NCBI GenBank assembly: GCA_013373625.1
Contig: JABXHM010000082.1
Span: 1-34,679, forward strand
Direction of reading: 5' to 3'
Source: Alteromonadaceae bacterium
GTDB taxonomy: Bacteria > Pseudomonadota > Gammaproteobacteria > Enterobacterales > Alteromonadaceae
DNA: 34,679 bases
A model generated the notes under the pieces. The model was not told the origin of the DNA. It made no database searches and was given only the letters and a program-made list of their open reading frames with translations. This document shows, in pieces, positions 1-8,322 of this stretch. Within the stretch, counting starts at the first letter, position 1, and each line of letters starts with the position of its first letter. Made by a program: the position numbers and the translations under genes.

Positions 1-15
1 GTAAGTGGCTGTTAA

Positions 16-309
16 TCATAGTGATACACGGCAACTATATATTATCATAAACCGGCTCATTGCCGCTTTCCAATCTCTTATCGACATTGTCCACTTCTTC
101 GATATCTGATGACGCGCCAGATACAGTATTTTCATCACTGAATCGTCTGTCGGGAACGTTCATTTGATCTTATAAATTTTCCGCAAACTGGCATTCAGGG
201 ATTCGATAGCATTGGTGATGTTAATGACTTTACGAATTTCCGGCGGATAATTAAAGAAGACGCTAAGACGCTCACAGTTATTGCGCCACGACAGACTAAT
301 CGTTGGCTT
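16..309 (-). pseudogene. IS256-family transposase remnant (C-terminal part)
   Basis: This is the C-terminal part of a Mutator/IS256-type transposase, broken by mutation. The reading frame from about 309 contains SWRNN, then FFNYPPEIRKV and TNAIESLNASLRK, the signature block before the last catalytic region of IS256 transposases. The frame then meets an in-frame TGA at 160-162, where the family normally has a glycine. It continues in the same frame with FPTDDS, KILYLA, ISKKWTM and RDWKAA until a TGA at 16-18. The N-terminal two thirds, including the first catalytic aspartates, is absent: upstream of about 309 the translation no longer resembles the family. I see no convincing terminal inverted repeats. 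It marks the left edge of the polysaccharide locus and is almost certainly inactive. Confidence 0.85.
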
Positions 310-473
310 TACAACAACTAACGACCTAATACAGCAATTGGTAGCATACCACCGAAACAACTATTGAGAGCGGCTTAAAGGAATACTAAAAATAACTGCT
401 ACTTAAAAAGGGGGGATTACATATTGCTGACTAAATTAATTTAAGTCTGAGATAATCTGCTATATGTAGAACT

Positions 474-1679
474 CTAACGCTCATATTTACTACTCCCCAA
501 AACAGATATAGCAACACCCATGAGCAAGAAAAACCCCATATTTTGATCGAAACTGTTTATGAATATTCCATATACTAAAACTATTGGTATCACGAATCTT
601 AACGAAGGACGATGCCAAAGATTTCTAACCAAAAATAAGAAAAAGAACAAGAAACTTGTAATGCCTAAGATTCCATATTGTACAGTCCTTTCGAGATACA
701 TATTGTGACTAGGACGTATCAATCGACCTTTTTCAATTAACTGTCTAATGAATTCAGAACCATAACCTATAATTGGGTTAGCACTGAGCAACGTTTTGTA
801 CTGCTGCTGTGCTATATCTCGAACTATAGCACTATTGTCATTATCTATGTTTTCAATATTTTTAATCCTATCTATTAACTCATCACCTGAAATTAGTAAA
901 ATAAAACCGATAGCGAAAATCAACCCAAATAAAACAGCAATCTTAGAAAAAGCCCTGTGTATCTCCTGGACATTACTAAAAACAATTCGTTTATTTGTTA
1001 ACATGGAATAGTAGAAGTCAAAAGCTAAAAACAATAAAATAATTACTAATGCGGTTCTTGACCCGGTCAAAACTATTAAAAACATTGCCGTAGTGAGTAT
1101 TAATGAATTAAGAACGTTCATGAATCGCAAAGAAAAAGTGATCATTATGATAGTTAATGCAGCACTGTTTGGATGCAAATACATACCAAAATATCTGCTA
1201 CCGATATTGCCATATTTTGCGTAGCTTAGTGTGACACCATAATTCTGTCCGATCTTGCTGTAAAAAACTGGGTCTATCTGATTGTGTATAAAACTGATAG
1301 TAATGATGGTAAATATAAGATATGCAGACTTTTTAGTAATTATTATATCTTTATACAAAAACACGAAATAGCTAAAAGATAAAAATAATAAAGATTTTAT
1401 AGTCCAATACAAAGCACCACTTATAGAAGAGCCAAAAAGATATACCGACAGTACATTTATAGTCAATGGAATAAAAAAGAAAGTAATTAGAAAAATTCGC
1501 AACCCTTTTTTTTCTACTGGTTCGGTTCGTTTATTATATCTAAGACATATGAAAAAGATACTTAATGAAAAAAGTGTTGCTGCAATGAGCATGTTATTCA
1601 AAGGAGTATAAGATGGGATAACTCTATAAGTGTCTGTTATTACGAGTATAAAGTATGCAGTTGCAATTAGTTTTATCAT
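474..1679 (-). CDS. O-antigen ligase / Wzy-like polymerase family membrane protein
   Basis: A 401-residue polytopic inner-membrane protein with about ten or more hydrophobic helices. It carries the hallmarks of the O-antigen ligase/polymerase superfamily (Wzy_C): a GSRTALVI segment at the start of a helix in the middle, then a long periplasmic loop containing NPIIGYGSEF and PSHNMYLE, followed by helices (GILGITSFLFFF). Members either polymerise lipid-linked repeat units or ligate glycans to lipid A core; sequence alone cannot separate the two roles. Its position at the end of a polysaccharide cluster makes a Wzy-type polymerase most likely. Its start codon lies one base from the stop of the sulfotransferase gene upstream, so the two are probably co-transcribed. 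The gene is strongly AT-rich, as is usual for wzy genes. Confidence 0.8.
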   Translation of the reverse strand: MIKLIATAYFILVITDTYRVIPSYTPLNNMLIAATLFSLSIFFICLRYNKRTEPVEKKGLRIFLITFFFIPLTINVLSVYLFGSSISGALYWTIKSLLFLSFSYFVFLYKDIIITKKSAYLIFTIITISFIHNQIDPVFYSKIGQNYGVTLSYAKYGNIGSRYFGMYLHPNSAALTIIMITFSLRFMNVLNSLILTTAMFLIVLTGSRTALVIILLFLAFDFYYSMLTNKRIVFSNVQEIHRAFSKIAVLFGLIFAIGFILLISGDELIDRIKNIENIDNDNSAIVRDIAQQQYKTLLSANPIIGYGSEFIRQLIEKGRLIRPSHNMYLERTVQYGILGITSFLFFFLFLVRNLWHRPSLRFVIPIVLVYGIFINSFDQNMGFFLLMGVAISVLGSSKYER

Positions 1680-1680
1680 A

Positions 1681-2469
1681 TTAGTTTTTAAAATGTTTCT
1701 TTTTTATAGTACGTAAATAACGATCTAAGAAGAAGCTGTAAATAGGTGGGTTAAAATCTATGATCCACCTAGCGTCATACTTTATAATTCCCTTGTTTAT
1801 TTTATCCATATTTTTAAAACTGCCAAACATTTCAAAAAATATACTATCATACCTTTGAAATTTAGATATTTGAGTTAAAATCTCCAAGTCATTAAACTCA
1901 TCCAATAACACAAGTTGTTCGAAATATAAAGTATGGCTTTTAACAAGATTTTTTTTCAGAAATAATTCTAATTTTTTATTCACATAAAACCAACGAAGAG
2001 CACTAAACTTTTCTTTTTTTAAGCCATATTGTTTTTCATAATTAATAATTGATCTAAGCCAGCTTTTGTAATCTCTTATAACGTGGTAGACTTCAACAAT
2101 TGAACCGTATTTACCATTTAGGGAATTTCTCAGATGTCCAATATGTTTACTCGAATCAACTAAAATAGAATCTGGATAAGCTCTGATTGCTTCTTGATAA
2201 ACAATCTCAGTAGCTTTTACCACGTTATCTGCATTATTAATACGAGGAATAAGCGGTTGCCAAAACTCATTGTACTCAAGTTCGTCATATTTTTTGTTAT
2301 TCCAATGATTTTTAGGCGATAACTTCGATTTTTTTATTTTTTCTCTTCTAATTGATTGAATCGTCTGACCTACCTCTCCCAAGCATACACAACCGATCTT
2401 ACAAAGTTGACCCTGGATAAGAGTAGTTCCTGATCTAGGCATACCTGCTAGAAATATAATTTTAGACAC
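1681..2469 (-). CDS. P-loop sulfotransferase family protein
   Basis: A 262-residue cytosolic protein of the PAPS-dependent sulfotransferase superfamily. The N-terminus reads FLAGMPRSGTTLIQGQL (residues about 6-22), the 5'-phosphosulfate-binding loop. VDSSKHIGHLR around residue 105 fits the 3'-phosphate-binding strand/serine motif, and VIRDYKSWLRS about 25 residues later also matches the family. The start is GTG at 2467-2469, with AAGG about nine bases upstream. No membrane segment or signal peptide is seen. Lying directly before the wzy-like gene and inside a GDP-sugar cluster, it probably sulfates a sugar of the exported polysaccharide. The acceptor cannot be read from the sequence, and a related P-loop transferase acting on lipid or protein is not excluded. 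Confidence 0.82.
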   Translation of the reverse strand: MSKIIFLAGMPRSGTTLIQGQLCKIGCVCLGEVGQTIQSIRREKIKKSKLSPKNHWNNKKYDELEYNEFWQPLIPRINNADNVVKATEIVYQEAIRAYPDSILVDSSKHIGHLRNSLNGKYGSIVEVYHVIRDYKSWLRSIINYEKQYGLKKEKFSALRWFYVNKKLELFLKKNLVKSHTLYFEQLVLLDEFNDLEILTQISKFQRYDSIFFEMFGSFKNMDKINKGIIKYDARWIIDFNPPIYSFFLDRYLRTIKKKHFKN

Positions 2470-2777
2470 TTGTAAAAACCTTATTATGGGCTGCTAAATA
2501 CACTGTTTCACTCCTTTGCTCGTTACTATACCAAATATATCGCCACATTAACTATATCATTAGTTCAAGTTAGATAATATTAAGAAAGTTTAAATGATAA
2601 GAAAATAATTAATGCTATCTTCCAGTGTAATCCTCAATAGTTTGATAAATTTGGTGGTCTTCTAATTTGCAAAAACTATAGTTGGTTAAATATTTTTCAT
2701 CTAAAATTTATAAAATTAGTTTATTAGATATATTCTGTTATATATAACAAGATCATAAATATTATTGCACAAGAATT
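2470..2777. other. AT-rich gap between lyase and sulfotransferase genes
   Basis: About 310 bases of very AT-rich sequence. It must contain the 3' end of the lyase transcript and any promoter for the sulfotransferase-wzy pair. I find no open frame with a ribosome-binding site, no repeat and no strong hairpin with a T-run. Confidence 0.5.
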
Positions 2778-4043
2778 TCAATGAACACCATCTTTTCTTT
2801 CAAACGACTTTAGCCATGTCATTAAACCTTCTTCAGGAACCTTTATTCCTCTATATGTAGATTTATATTTCGGATAACCACCTACACTTTCTTGTGAATT
2901 AATTATACTCGAATTGCGATTTTTAAAACTGTCAATAATTCTTAAATCTATGCTATTTCTATTCCAAGGCTGACTCCCAACATTTTTTATAATATATTTT
3001 TCTAATTCGTTGTTGGTTACAAAAACTATATCTTGATTAATAAAAGGTGGTGATTTTAGTCTCGTAATAGAAGGTCCGAGAGTTTTAATTTTTTTGCCTT
3101 CTTCATCAATAGTTTGGTTCTCAAAAGTGTAGGCAAGCCCCTTACCAGATATTATAGGTAGCTTTTCAAGTGTGTCGGTACCATGGATCAATATGTTTCC
3201 TGTAGTTGAGACAATAGGTTCTCTAGGAATATATTTGGTATTGTTAAATTCCTTTTCCCTATACCCTAATTGTATAGCTGCTGTCTCCGGGTTGTATATT
3301 ATATTATTAGAAATAATACCGGTAGTTTGAGCTTTGAAATATGGGTTTCTTTTTGCATTACTTATAAAGAGGTTATTCGTAATTATTACATTTTTTACAA
3401 AATCATGAACCAATATCCCTTTCGAATGCGGACCGCGGGTATGTAGAGAGTTATTTAAACCTTCACTAATAATTGTGTTTGAAATCAGTACATTAGAAGC
3501 TGTTGCTTTCGACCCTTTTGTTCTTGGTCCAGAAATGGAAATATTTTCATCAATAGCCCAACTAACAGAACAATGGTCAATTACCACGTTACTTGCGTTC
3601 CCACCAATGATAGCAATTCCGTCTGGCTCCCAATACGAAGGGGCTCTTAAATTTCTGTCACCGGGTCTCACAGACAAATGTTTAACAATAACGTCGTTGG
3701 TTTGTATTATTATGCTGCCTTTTATAATTGTGATTCCAGGGTAAGGTGCGGTCTGTCCTTCGATACTCACAAATGGGTGTTCTATTGTTATTGAATTACC
3801 ATTTAAATCTATTACACCCCCAACCTCAAACACTATAGTGCGTGGTTTTTGATATTGTAGAGCTGATTTTAATGATCCTGGACCAGAACTCTTTAGGTTT
3901 GTTACTTTTAATACTTCGCCAGAGTAACCACCATTGGTTGATATTGTCGATTCACCTGAATAAGACATCTTACAAAAAATTACAGCTAAAAGAATTGTTA
4001 TATTCTTAAAGGTATTTTTTACTACACTTATCTTTGTTGTCAT
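2778..4043 (-). CDS. Secreted pectate-lyase-like (right-handed beta-helix) polysaccharide lyase
   Basis: A 421-residue protein with an N-terminal hydrophobic segment (ITILLAVIFC, residues about 15-24) that looks like a signal peptide or lipoprotein-type leader. The mature part has the repetitive short beta strands of a parallel beta-helix (VVIDHCSVSW, VLISNTIISEG, VIITNNLFISN). It also has features of pectate lyase family PL1: an early VTNLKSSGPGSLKSAL block, VFEVGGVIDL, and SNAKRNP, where the family carries its catalytic arginine, then SVGGYPKY near the C-terminus. In a polysaccharide locus such enzymes usually trim or release the polymer made next door rather than degrade dietary pectin, so the polymer may contain uronic acid. 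That substrate is inferred. Gene and flanks are AT-rich. It is transcribed toward the sulfotransferase gene. Confidence 0.75.
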   Translation of the reverse strand: MTTKISVVKNTFKNITILLAVIFCKMSYSGESTISTNGGYSGEVLKVTNLKSSGPGSLKSALQYQKPRTIVFEVGGVIDLNGNSITIEHPFVSIEGQTAPYPGITIIKGSIIIQTNDVIVKHLSVRPGDRNLRAPSYWEPDGIAIIGGNASNVVIDHCSVSWAIDENISISGPRTKGSKATASNVLISNTIISEGLNNSLHTRGPHSKGILVHDFVKNVIITNNLFISNAKRNPYFKAQTTGIISNNIIYNPETAAIQLGYREKEFNNTKYIPREPIVSTTGNILIHGTDTLEKLPIISGKGLAYTFENQTIDEEGKKIKTLGPSITRLKSPPFINQDIVFVTNNELEKYIIKNVGSQPWNRNSIDLRIIDSFKNRNSSIINSQESVGGYPKYKSTYRGIKVPEEGLMTWLKSFERKDGVH

Positions 4044-4470
4044 GATTTTCGAATTTTAACCGTGAAGTTTATTATTTCAAATACTTGTCAATCCATAATG
4101 AATATATTTTTTCTTTTAGATTTCGTGCAATCATATAGTTTGATGTGCGATTTATTATCAACTTATGAAACCATTGAAGACTGTAGATGAGATATTAAAC
4201 CATAACACAAAGACGTTGTAGAGCAAACAGACGCGCCAATCCCTAAGAGATACTAGCCTTTTCTCCTTTGGCTTATAGCAACTAATTGCTTGATATCACT
4301 CTTTTCCAAACTTAAATCGGGAAGCACCTACTTAAGCTTGCTTTTTTATCTAGTTTATTAAGTTTACTCTCGTCCGGGGTCGGGACATATTGCGGTAAAA
4401 AAATTTCCAACTTTAATAGTTAGAGTTGCTGACACCGTTTTGGCTGCAAATTTGTCAACCTTCCAAAATC
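4044..4470. other. Non-coding stretch between lyase gene and IS element
   Basis: About 430 bases upstream of the lyase gene, so it should contain the lyase promoter. No protein-coding frame with a recognisable product is present, and no RNA gene was recognised. The right border is the terminal repeat of the IS element. Confidence 0.5.
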
Positions 4471-4518
4471 TGACCTTTCCCCTTAATTAGCACCAATCTC
4501 TCGATGAGATTTTTCATA

Positions 4519-5336
4519 TTATGCTGCCCGTTTTGTATACTCAACAGGCGGCAGGTAATTTAGTGAACTATGTGATCGAACGTTATTGTAAGATTCTCGC
4601 CATAGATCAATTTCATATCTGGCTTCATCCAGGGTTCTGAACCAGTGTTGGTTCAGGCATTCATTTCTAAATTTGCCGTTTAAGCTTTCGAAAAATGCAT
4701 TCTGCGTAGGCTTGCCTGGCTGGATAAATCCAAGCTCAACACCAGTTTCTTTACTCCAGAAGAACATTGCCTTGCTTGTGAATTCTGTACCGTTGTCGCA
4801 AATCACCTTTTTAGGCTTTCCACGTAGCTCTATCAGTTGGTTCAAAAAACGAGCTACCTGTCGCCCGCAAATTGATACCGAGACTAGCTGTCCAACCATT
4901 TCTCTTGAGAAATCATCAACCACGTTCAGAACGCGGAAGCGCCTGCCGCTGCTTAATTGGTCTGAAACAAAATCCATCGACCAACGTTGATTTGGCGCTG
5001 AAGGCACCTCTATAGGCTGCCTTGGTCGCGTTAGCTTTTTACGCTTCTTAGTGCGTACCTGTAGCACCTCCTCGGTGTAAAGGCGATATGTACGTTTGCG
5101 ATTAACAACAGGCCTTCACCTTTGAGTAAGACATGAAGCATCAAATAGCTGTATCGAGGATACTGCGATGCCAGCTCTTTCAAACGTGAGCGAACTGAAT
5201 CATCAGCCTTATCTTTCTGGCGTTAACGAAATACAGTTCTACTAACACTAGCAAGCTTACAAGCAACCCGTTCGCTGAGCTTAAATGCATCAATCAAATA
5301 GCGGGCAACAGGCTTTCTTGCTGCTGGCGTCACCAC
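4519..5336 (-). pseudogene. IS3-family transposase orfB, interrupted by stop and frameshift
   Basis: This is the DDE integrase half of the IS transposase. From GTG at 5334-5336 the frame reads VVTPAARKPVARYLIDAF, typical of IS407-group orfB. An in-frame TAA at 5223-5225 (VFR-stop-RQKD) follows, then RYPRY-like sequence through SYLMLHVLLKGEG. Near 5105-5111 one base appears to be missing, and the frame moves to NRKRTYRLYTEEVLQVRTKKRKK. From there the catalytic core is intact: WSMDFVSD (first D), VICDNGTEF (second D), and FFESLNGKFRNECL (E), ending in SHSSLNYLPPVEY. The last 180 residues could still be translated as a separate peptide but should not transpose. Decay by two independent lesions implies an old insertion. 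Confidence 0.9.
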
Positions 5337-5593
5337 TTTTTTGATAGCACATCCTTCATTGCCTCAACTTCCAGAAGCTTGTCTGCCAGCATCTTTTTCA
5401 ATTTACTGTTCTCGGACTCTAATTCTTTGAGCCGCTTTGCTTCATTAACTTCCATGCCCGCATATTTGCTTCGCCAGTTATAAAACGTACCGGACGATAT
5501 GCCCATATCATGGCATATGTCGCCTACCTTGGTTCCAGCTTCATGCTGCTTGATTGACTTAATGATTTGCTCTTCGCTGTAACGGTTCTTCAT
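5330..5593 (-). CDS. IS3-family transposase orfA (helix-turn-helix protein)
   Basis: An 87-residue DNA-binding subunit of the IS3-family element, intact. It begins MKNRYSEEQIIKSIKQHEAG, has a helix-turn-helix segment (DICHDMGISSGTFYNWRSKY, residues about 26-45), and ends in a leucine-zipper-like coiled coil (RLKELESENSKLKKMLADK) used for multimerisation. The end of the gene overlaps the start of orfB at the slippery A6G run, the normal arrangement for making the OrfAB fusion by -1 frameshifting. Because orfB is broken, this protein could at most act as a DNA-binding regulator of related copies. Confidence 0.88.
   Translation of the reverse strand: MKNRYSEEQIIKSIKQHEAGTKVGDICHDMGISSGTFYNWRSKYAGMEVNEAKRLKELESENSKLKKMLADKLLEVEAMKDVLSKKW
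5336..5342 (-). promoter_or_regulatory. Programmed -1 frameshift site (A6G slippery run)
   Basis: On the minus strand the sequence is AAAAAAG followed by TGGTGACG. It lies at the overlap of orfA and orfB, in the position and phase used by IS3-family elements to make the OrfAB fusion. Its function is inferred from the family; orfB downstream is broken. Confidence 0.6.
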
Positions 5594-5667
5594 GTTGAGA
5601 TCTCCATTGTCTTCAGTTTATTGGAAATCTCATTAATGTCATGGTGTTATTTTGAGGGGAGAGGTCA

Positions 5668-5997
5668 ACGCATCCACACTTCTTCATCCGATACTTTCAA
5701 ACAAAATGAAATAGCGCGCTACACTGCTTAGGTATTGCGGAAAATCTGTTGAGTTAAGATTTATCTGGGCAATGCCATTTATTATAGTAGACGATATAAG
5801 TCTGTAAAACACAGAAATAACCCATGTCATTCCGAGAAGGTCATTTTGACTCAACTATAGATCATTATTTCGTGGAAAAAGGCAGTTAGTGATTTTAAAT
5901 TTTTACTATCAAACTCGGTAAAATACTAACTCACTTAATAAGGTTATTATTAATTCCTCGCAGAACTTAGTGGTTCAATTACCTACCATTAAATTAA
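5668..5997. other. Gap between IS right end and PEP-CTERM-like gene
   Basis: About 330 bases with no convincing coding frame. It contains the downstream region of the PEP-CTERM-like gene and the flank of the IS element. No match to the sequence left of the IS could be seen that would show one interrupted gene. Confidence 0.45.
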
Positions 5998-6019
5998 AGC
6001 CAAGTTATTTAACTTGGCT
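5998..6019 (-). terminator. Hairpin terminator of the PEP-CTERM-like gene
   Basis: A perfect 9-base-pair inverted repeat (agccaagtt / aacttggct) with a 4-base loop, 15 bases after the gene's stop. On the minus strand it is followed by TTTAATTTAA, a moderately U-rich tail. It could act in both directions. Confidence 0.65.
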
Positions 6020-6034
6020 AATATTTTATTATAA

Positions 6035-6604
6035 TTATTGTTTGAAGAACATCCTTGAGCGTCGCAATGCAAATACCACCATGCACAAGCTAAAAAATAT
6101 CATATGAGTGGGTTCGCTAACATCAGTATCTGTAGGTTCAGAGTCACTGATGATGCCATTTAGTGAAAAACTAACAAAGTCTGGTCCGGTTACAGATGCG
6201 GAGTTTACACCGGGTCCATTCACCCAAGAGATAACTAGTTCGTTATCGCTCACCAATGAATCCCATAAAGAATCGGAAATTTCAACTATCCCACTGATAG
6301 TGTAATCAAAAGGAGCGGAGTTAACTGTAACCGACACGGAAGGTGATACTGTTGCAGCATCCCATTTAAGAAGTAAATTACCATCCAAGTAGAATTCAAT
6401 GTATTCTTGGGGAGATGTAGGACCTGTGTAATCTCCTTTAGCTGTCAGCTCCAAAAAAACGCTGGAATATTCTCCGGATATTGAAGCTATAGAGGAATAA
6501 GTTTGACCAGTTGTCGTAACTGCTGTTGTATCTGTATAAATAATTGCCGAATGTGCATTTATTGAAAATATGAAACCTAATGCTATTAATGCTAATTTTT
6601 TCAT
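6035..6604 (-). CDS. Small secreted protein with PEP-CTERM-like sorting tail
   Basis: A 189-residue exported protein of unknown role. It has a typical signal peptide (MKKLALIALGFIFSINAHSA, residues 1-20), then a serine/threonine-rich beta-type region with few charged residues. The C-terminus is laid out like a PEP-CTERM sorting signal: SEP (residues about 163-165), a hydrophobic helix (MIFFSLCMVVFAL), and a basic tail (RRSRMFFKQ). The first proline of the motif is serine here. Such tails are cut by exosortases, which in Gram-negative bacteria occur with exopolysaccharide loci, so its position beside manB-manC fits. No exosortase is encoded in this window. The body matches no family I recognise. 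A hairpin terminator follows, so the gene is probably its own transcription unit. Confidence 0.72.
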   Translation of the reverse strand: MKKLALIALGFIFSINAHSAIIYTDTTAVTTTGQTYSSIASISGEYSSVFLELTAKGDYTGPTSPQEYIEFYLDGNLLLKWDAATVSPSVSVTVNSAPFDYTISGIVEISDSLWDSLVSDNELVISWVNGPGVNSASVTGPDFVSFSLNGIISDSEPTDTDVSEPTHMIFFSLCMVVFALRRSRMFFKQ

Positions 6605-6784
6605 AATCTACCCTTGAGAATGATTCTTGTATCCACACCGAATACTTAACTAACCATATCAAAGCAATTGCAGTGCCACTTTTTTATCGCATTGTTTTTA
6701 AAGGATTTTATAACTTTACTATCGTATCTTAATTCGCCACTGTAAAATTTTATGACATCTACTTTAGTCGATGGGTAGTAATAT

Positions 6785-6810
6785 ATCGATAGCGCTTCAT
6801 AGCTATAGAT
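6785..6810. repeat. Imperfect inverted repeat downstream of manB
   Basis: A 9-base stem with one mismatch (atcgatagc / gctatagat) around an 8-base loop, about 40 bases past the manB stop. There is no T-run on the minus strand, so it is only a weak terminator candidate or RNA-stabilising hairpin. Confidence 0.35.
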
Positions 6811-6851
6811 CTTCTTACAAGCAATAATTTAAATTATCTAAAACTGTCTTT

Positions 6852-8309
6852 CTACTCAGCCCTGATTAACGCTACCAGTTCGTTGGTTTTCTGCTCCATT
6901 AACGCAATATCACCGCGAGATTCCACATTCAGTCGGATAACCGGTTCAGTATTTGACTTGCGCAGATTGAAGCGCCAGTTGCCAAACTCCAGGCCGATTC
7001 CATCTGTGGTATCAATCACATCAGCCTGGCTTTCATATTTATCCAGCACACGCTGTAGCGCCGCATCGGCATCTTTTAGCTTGCTGTTAATTTCACCAGA
7101 AGATGGGAATGCTTCTATCCGCGCTTGAACCATTGAGGCCAGAGTTTGTTTGCGTGTGCACAACAGCTCTGCAACTAATAACCACGGTATCATGCCAGAG
7201 TCACAGTATGCGAAGTCACGGAAGTAATGGTGAGCACTCATTTCACCACCATATATAGCGTCTTCTTTGCGCATACGCTCTTTGATAAAAGCGTGACCTG
7301 TTTTGCATTTTACCGGCACCCCGCCAGCCTGCTTAACAATATCTTCGGTATTCCAGTACACACGCGGATCGTAAATAATGCTGGCATTTTCTTCTTTGGC
7401 CAAAAAGGCCTGCGCTAACAACCCAACTATGTAATATCCTTCAATGAAATTGCCGTCGGCATCAAACAGAAAACAACGGTCAAAGTCTCCGTCCCAGGCA
7501 ATACCAAAATCAGCGCCACTTTGTTTTACAGCTTCGGCAGTATCGGCGCGATTTTCTTCCAGTAACGGATTCGGAATACCATTAGGAAAGGTACCATCTG
7601 GTTCATGGTGCACTTTAACGAACTCAATTGGCACCTTTTTATTGGCAAATGCCTTCTCGAGCGCATCAACCACTTTACCCGCTGCGCCGTTACCGGCATT
7701 CACCACCAGCTTTAATGGTGTGAAATGAGTTAAGTCAACGTACGATAATACATGCTCAATATATTCATTCAGGGTCGATTGCAGCTTATACGAACCGGTG
7801 GCTTTGAGTACGCTCTCTTCGATATGACCATGACCTGCGTAAAACGCATCGCTGTTAATAGTACTGCCCTGAGTGTATTCGCTTAATCGTGATGCCACCC
7901 ACTCGTCATCCAGTTGTTCAGCACCATCTTTAATGGCGTTTAGTCCGGTATCACCGCTTATGGGTACTGAGCCGGCTTTCACCAATTTCATTCCGTTATA
8001 GTTAATCGGATTATGACTGGCGGTAACTTCTATGCCGCCGTCAACACCCAAAAATTTTGTCGCAAAGTAGATTTCTTCAGTGCCGCTCTGACCAATATCG
8101 ATAACCGAGGCACCACCTTCTATTAACCCTGCACTCAAGGCTAATTTAAGTGGCGCTGAAGTGAGGCGTACATCGTCTCCAACCACCACGGTTTTAGCTT
8201 GCAGGCATTTTGCAAAGGCATAACCAATACGAAACGCAACGTCTTCATCCAATTGCGTATTGAGCTCACCACGTATGTCGTAAGCTTTAAAACAGGTCAT
8301 TGCTTTCAT
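6852..8309 (-). CDS. manB: Phosphomannomutase (CpsG/ManB type)
   Basis: Converts mannose-6-phosphate to mannose-1-phosphate, the second step toward GDP-mannose, in the cytosol. The 485-residue protein follows the CpsG layout. It starts with [12 protein letters not shown] and has the phosphoserine loop [19 protein letters not shown] (phosphorylated Ser in TASHNP, residue about 98). The metal-binding loop is DGDFDRCF (about residue 274), the sugar-specificity loop is [10 protein letters not shown], and the phosphate-binding loop near the C-terminus is [11 protein letters not shown]. All four signature loops are intact. An alternative ATG three codons downstream (MTCFKAYD) gives the usual family start. 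The gene lies 13 bases after manC, with which it is surely co-transcribed, and is the last gene of the sugar-nucleotide block. Confidence 0.95.
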   Translation of the reverse strand: MKAMTCFKAYDIRGELNTQLDEDVAFRIGYAFAKCLQAKTVVVGDDVRLTSAPLKLALSAGLIEGGASVIDIGQSGTEEIYFATKFLGVDGGIEVTASHNPINYNGMKLVKAGSVPISGDTGLNAIKDGAEQLDDEWVASRLSEYTQGSTINSDAFYAGHGHIEESVLKATGSYKLQSTLNEYIEHVLSYVDLTHFTPLKLVVNAGNGAAGKVVDALEKAFANKKVPIEFVKVHHEPDGTFPNGIPNPLLEENRADTAEAVKQSGADFGIAWDGDFDRCFLFDADGNFIEGYYIVGLLAQAFLAKEENASIIYDPRVYWNTEDIVKQAGGVPVKCKTGHAFIKERMRKEDAIYGGEMSAHHYFRDFAYCDSGMIPWLLVAELLCTRKQTLASMVQARIEAFPSSGEINSKLKDADAALQRVLDKYESQADVIDTTDGIGLEFGNWRFNLRKSNTEPVIRLNVESRGDIALMEQKTNELVALIRAE

Positions 8310-8322
8310 GTTGATATATTAC

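Larger units (their letters stand above)
4471..5667 (-). mobile_element. IS3-family (IS407-like group) insertion sequence, decayed
   Basis: A 1197-base element bounded by imperfect terminal inverted repeats. The left end starts TGACCTTTCCCCTTAA and the right end, read on the minus strand, starts TGACCTCTCCCCTCAA; both continue to a shared CACC. Inside, on the minus strand, are orfA (5330-5593) and an interrupted orfB (4519-5336) that overlap at an A6G run (5336-5342), the usual site of -1 programmed frameshifting in this family. The four bases flanking each end (aatc and acgc) do not match, so no target duplication remains. orfB carries a stop codon and a frameshift, so the copy cannot make its own fusion transposase. 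Confidence 0.9.

Noticed and set aside
4370..5760. Possibility that the IS interrupts a single gene
   Set aside because: The sequences on either side share only a short ATTGCGG word. No continuous reading frame or family can be followed across the element.
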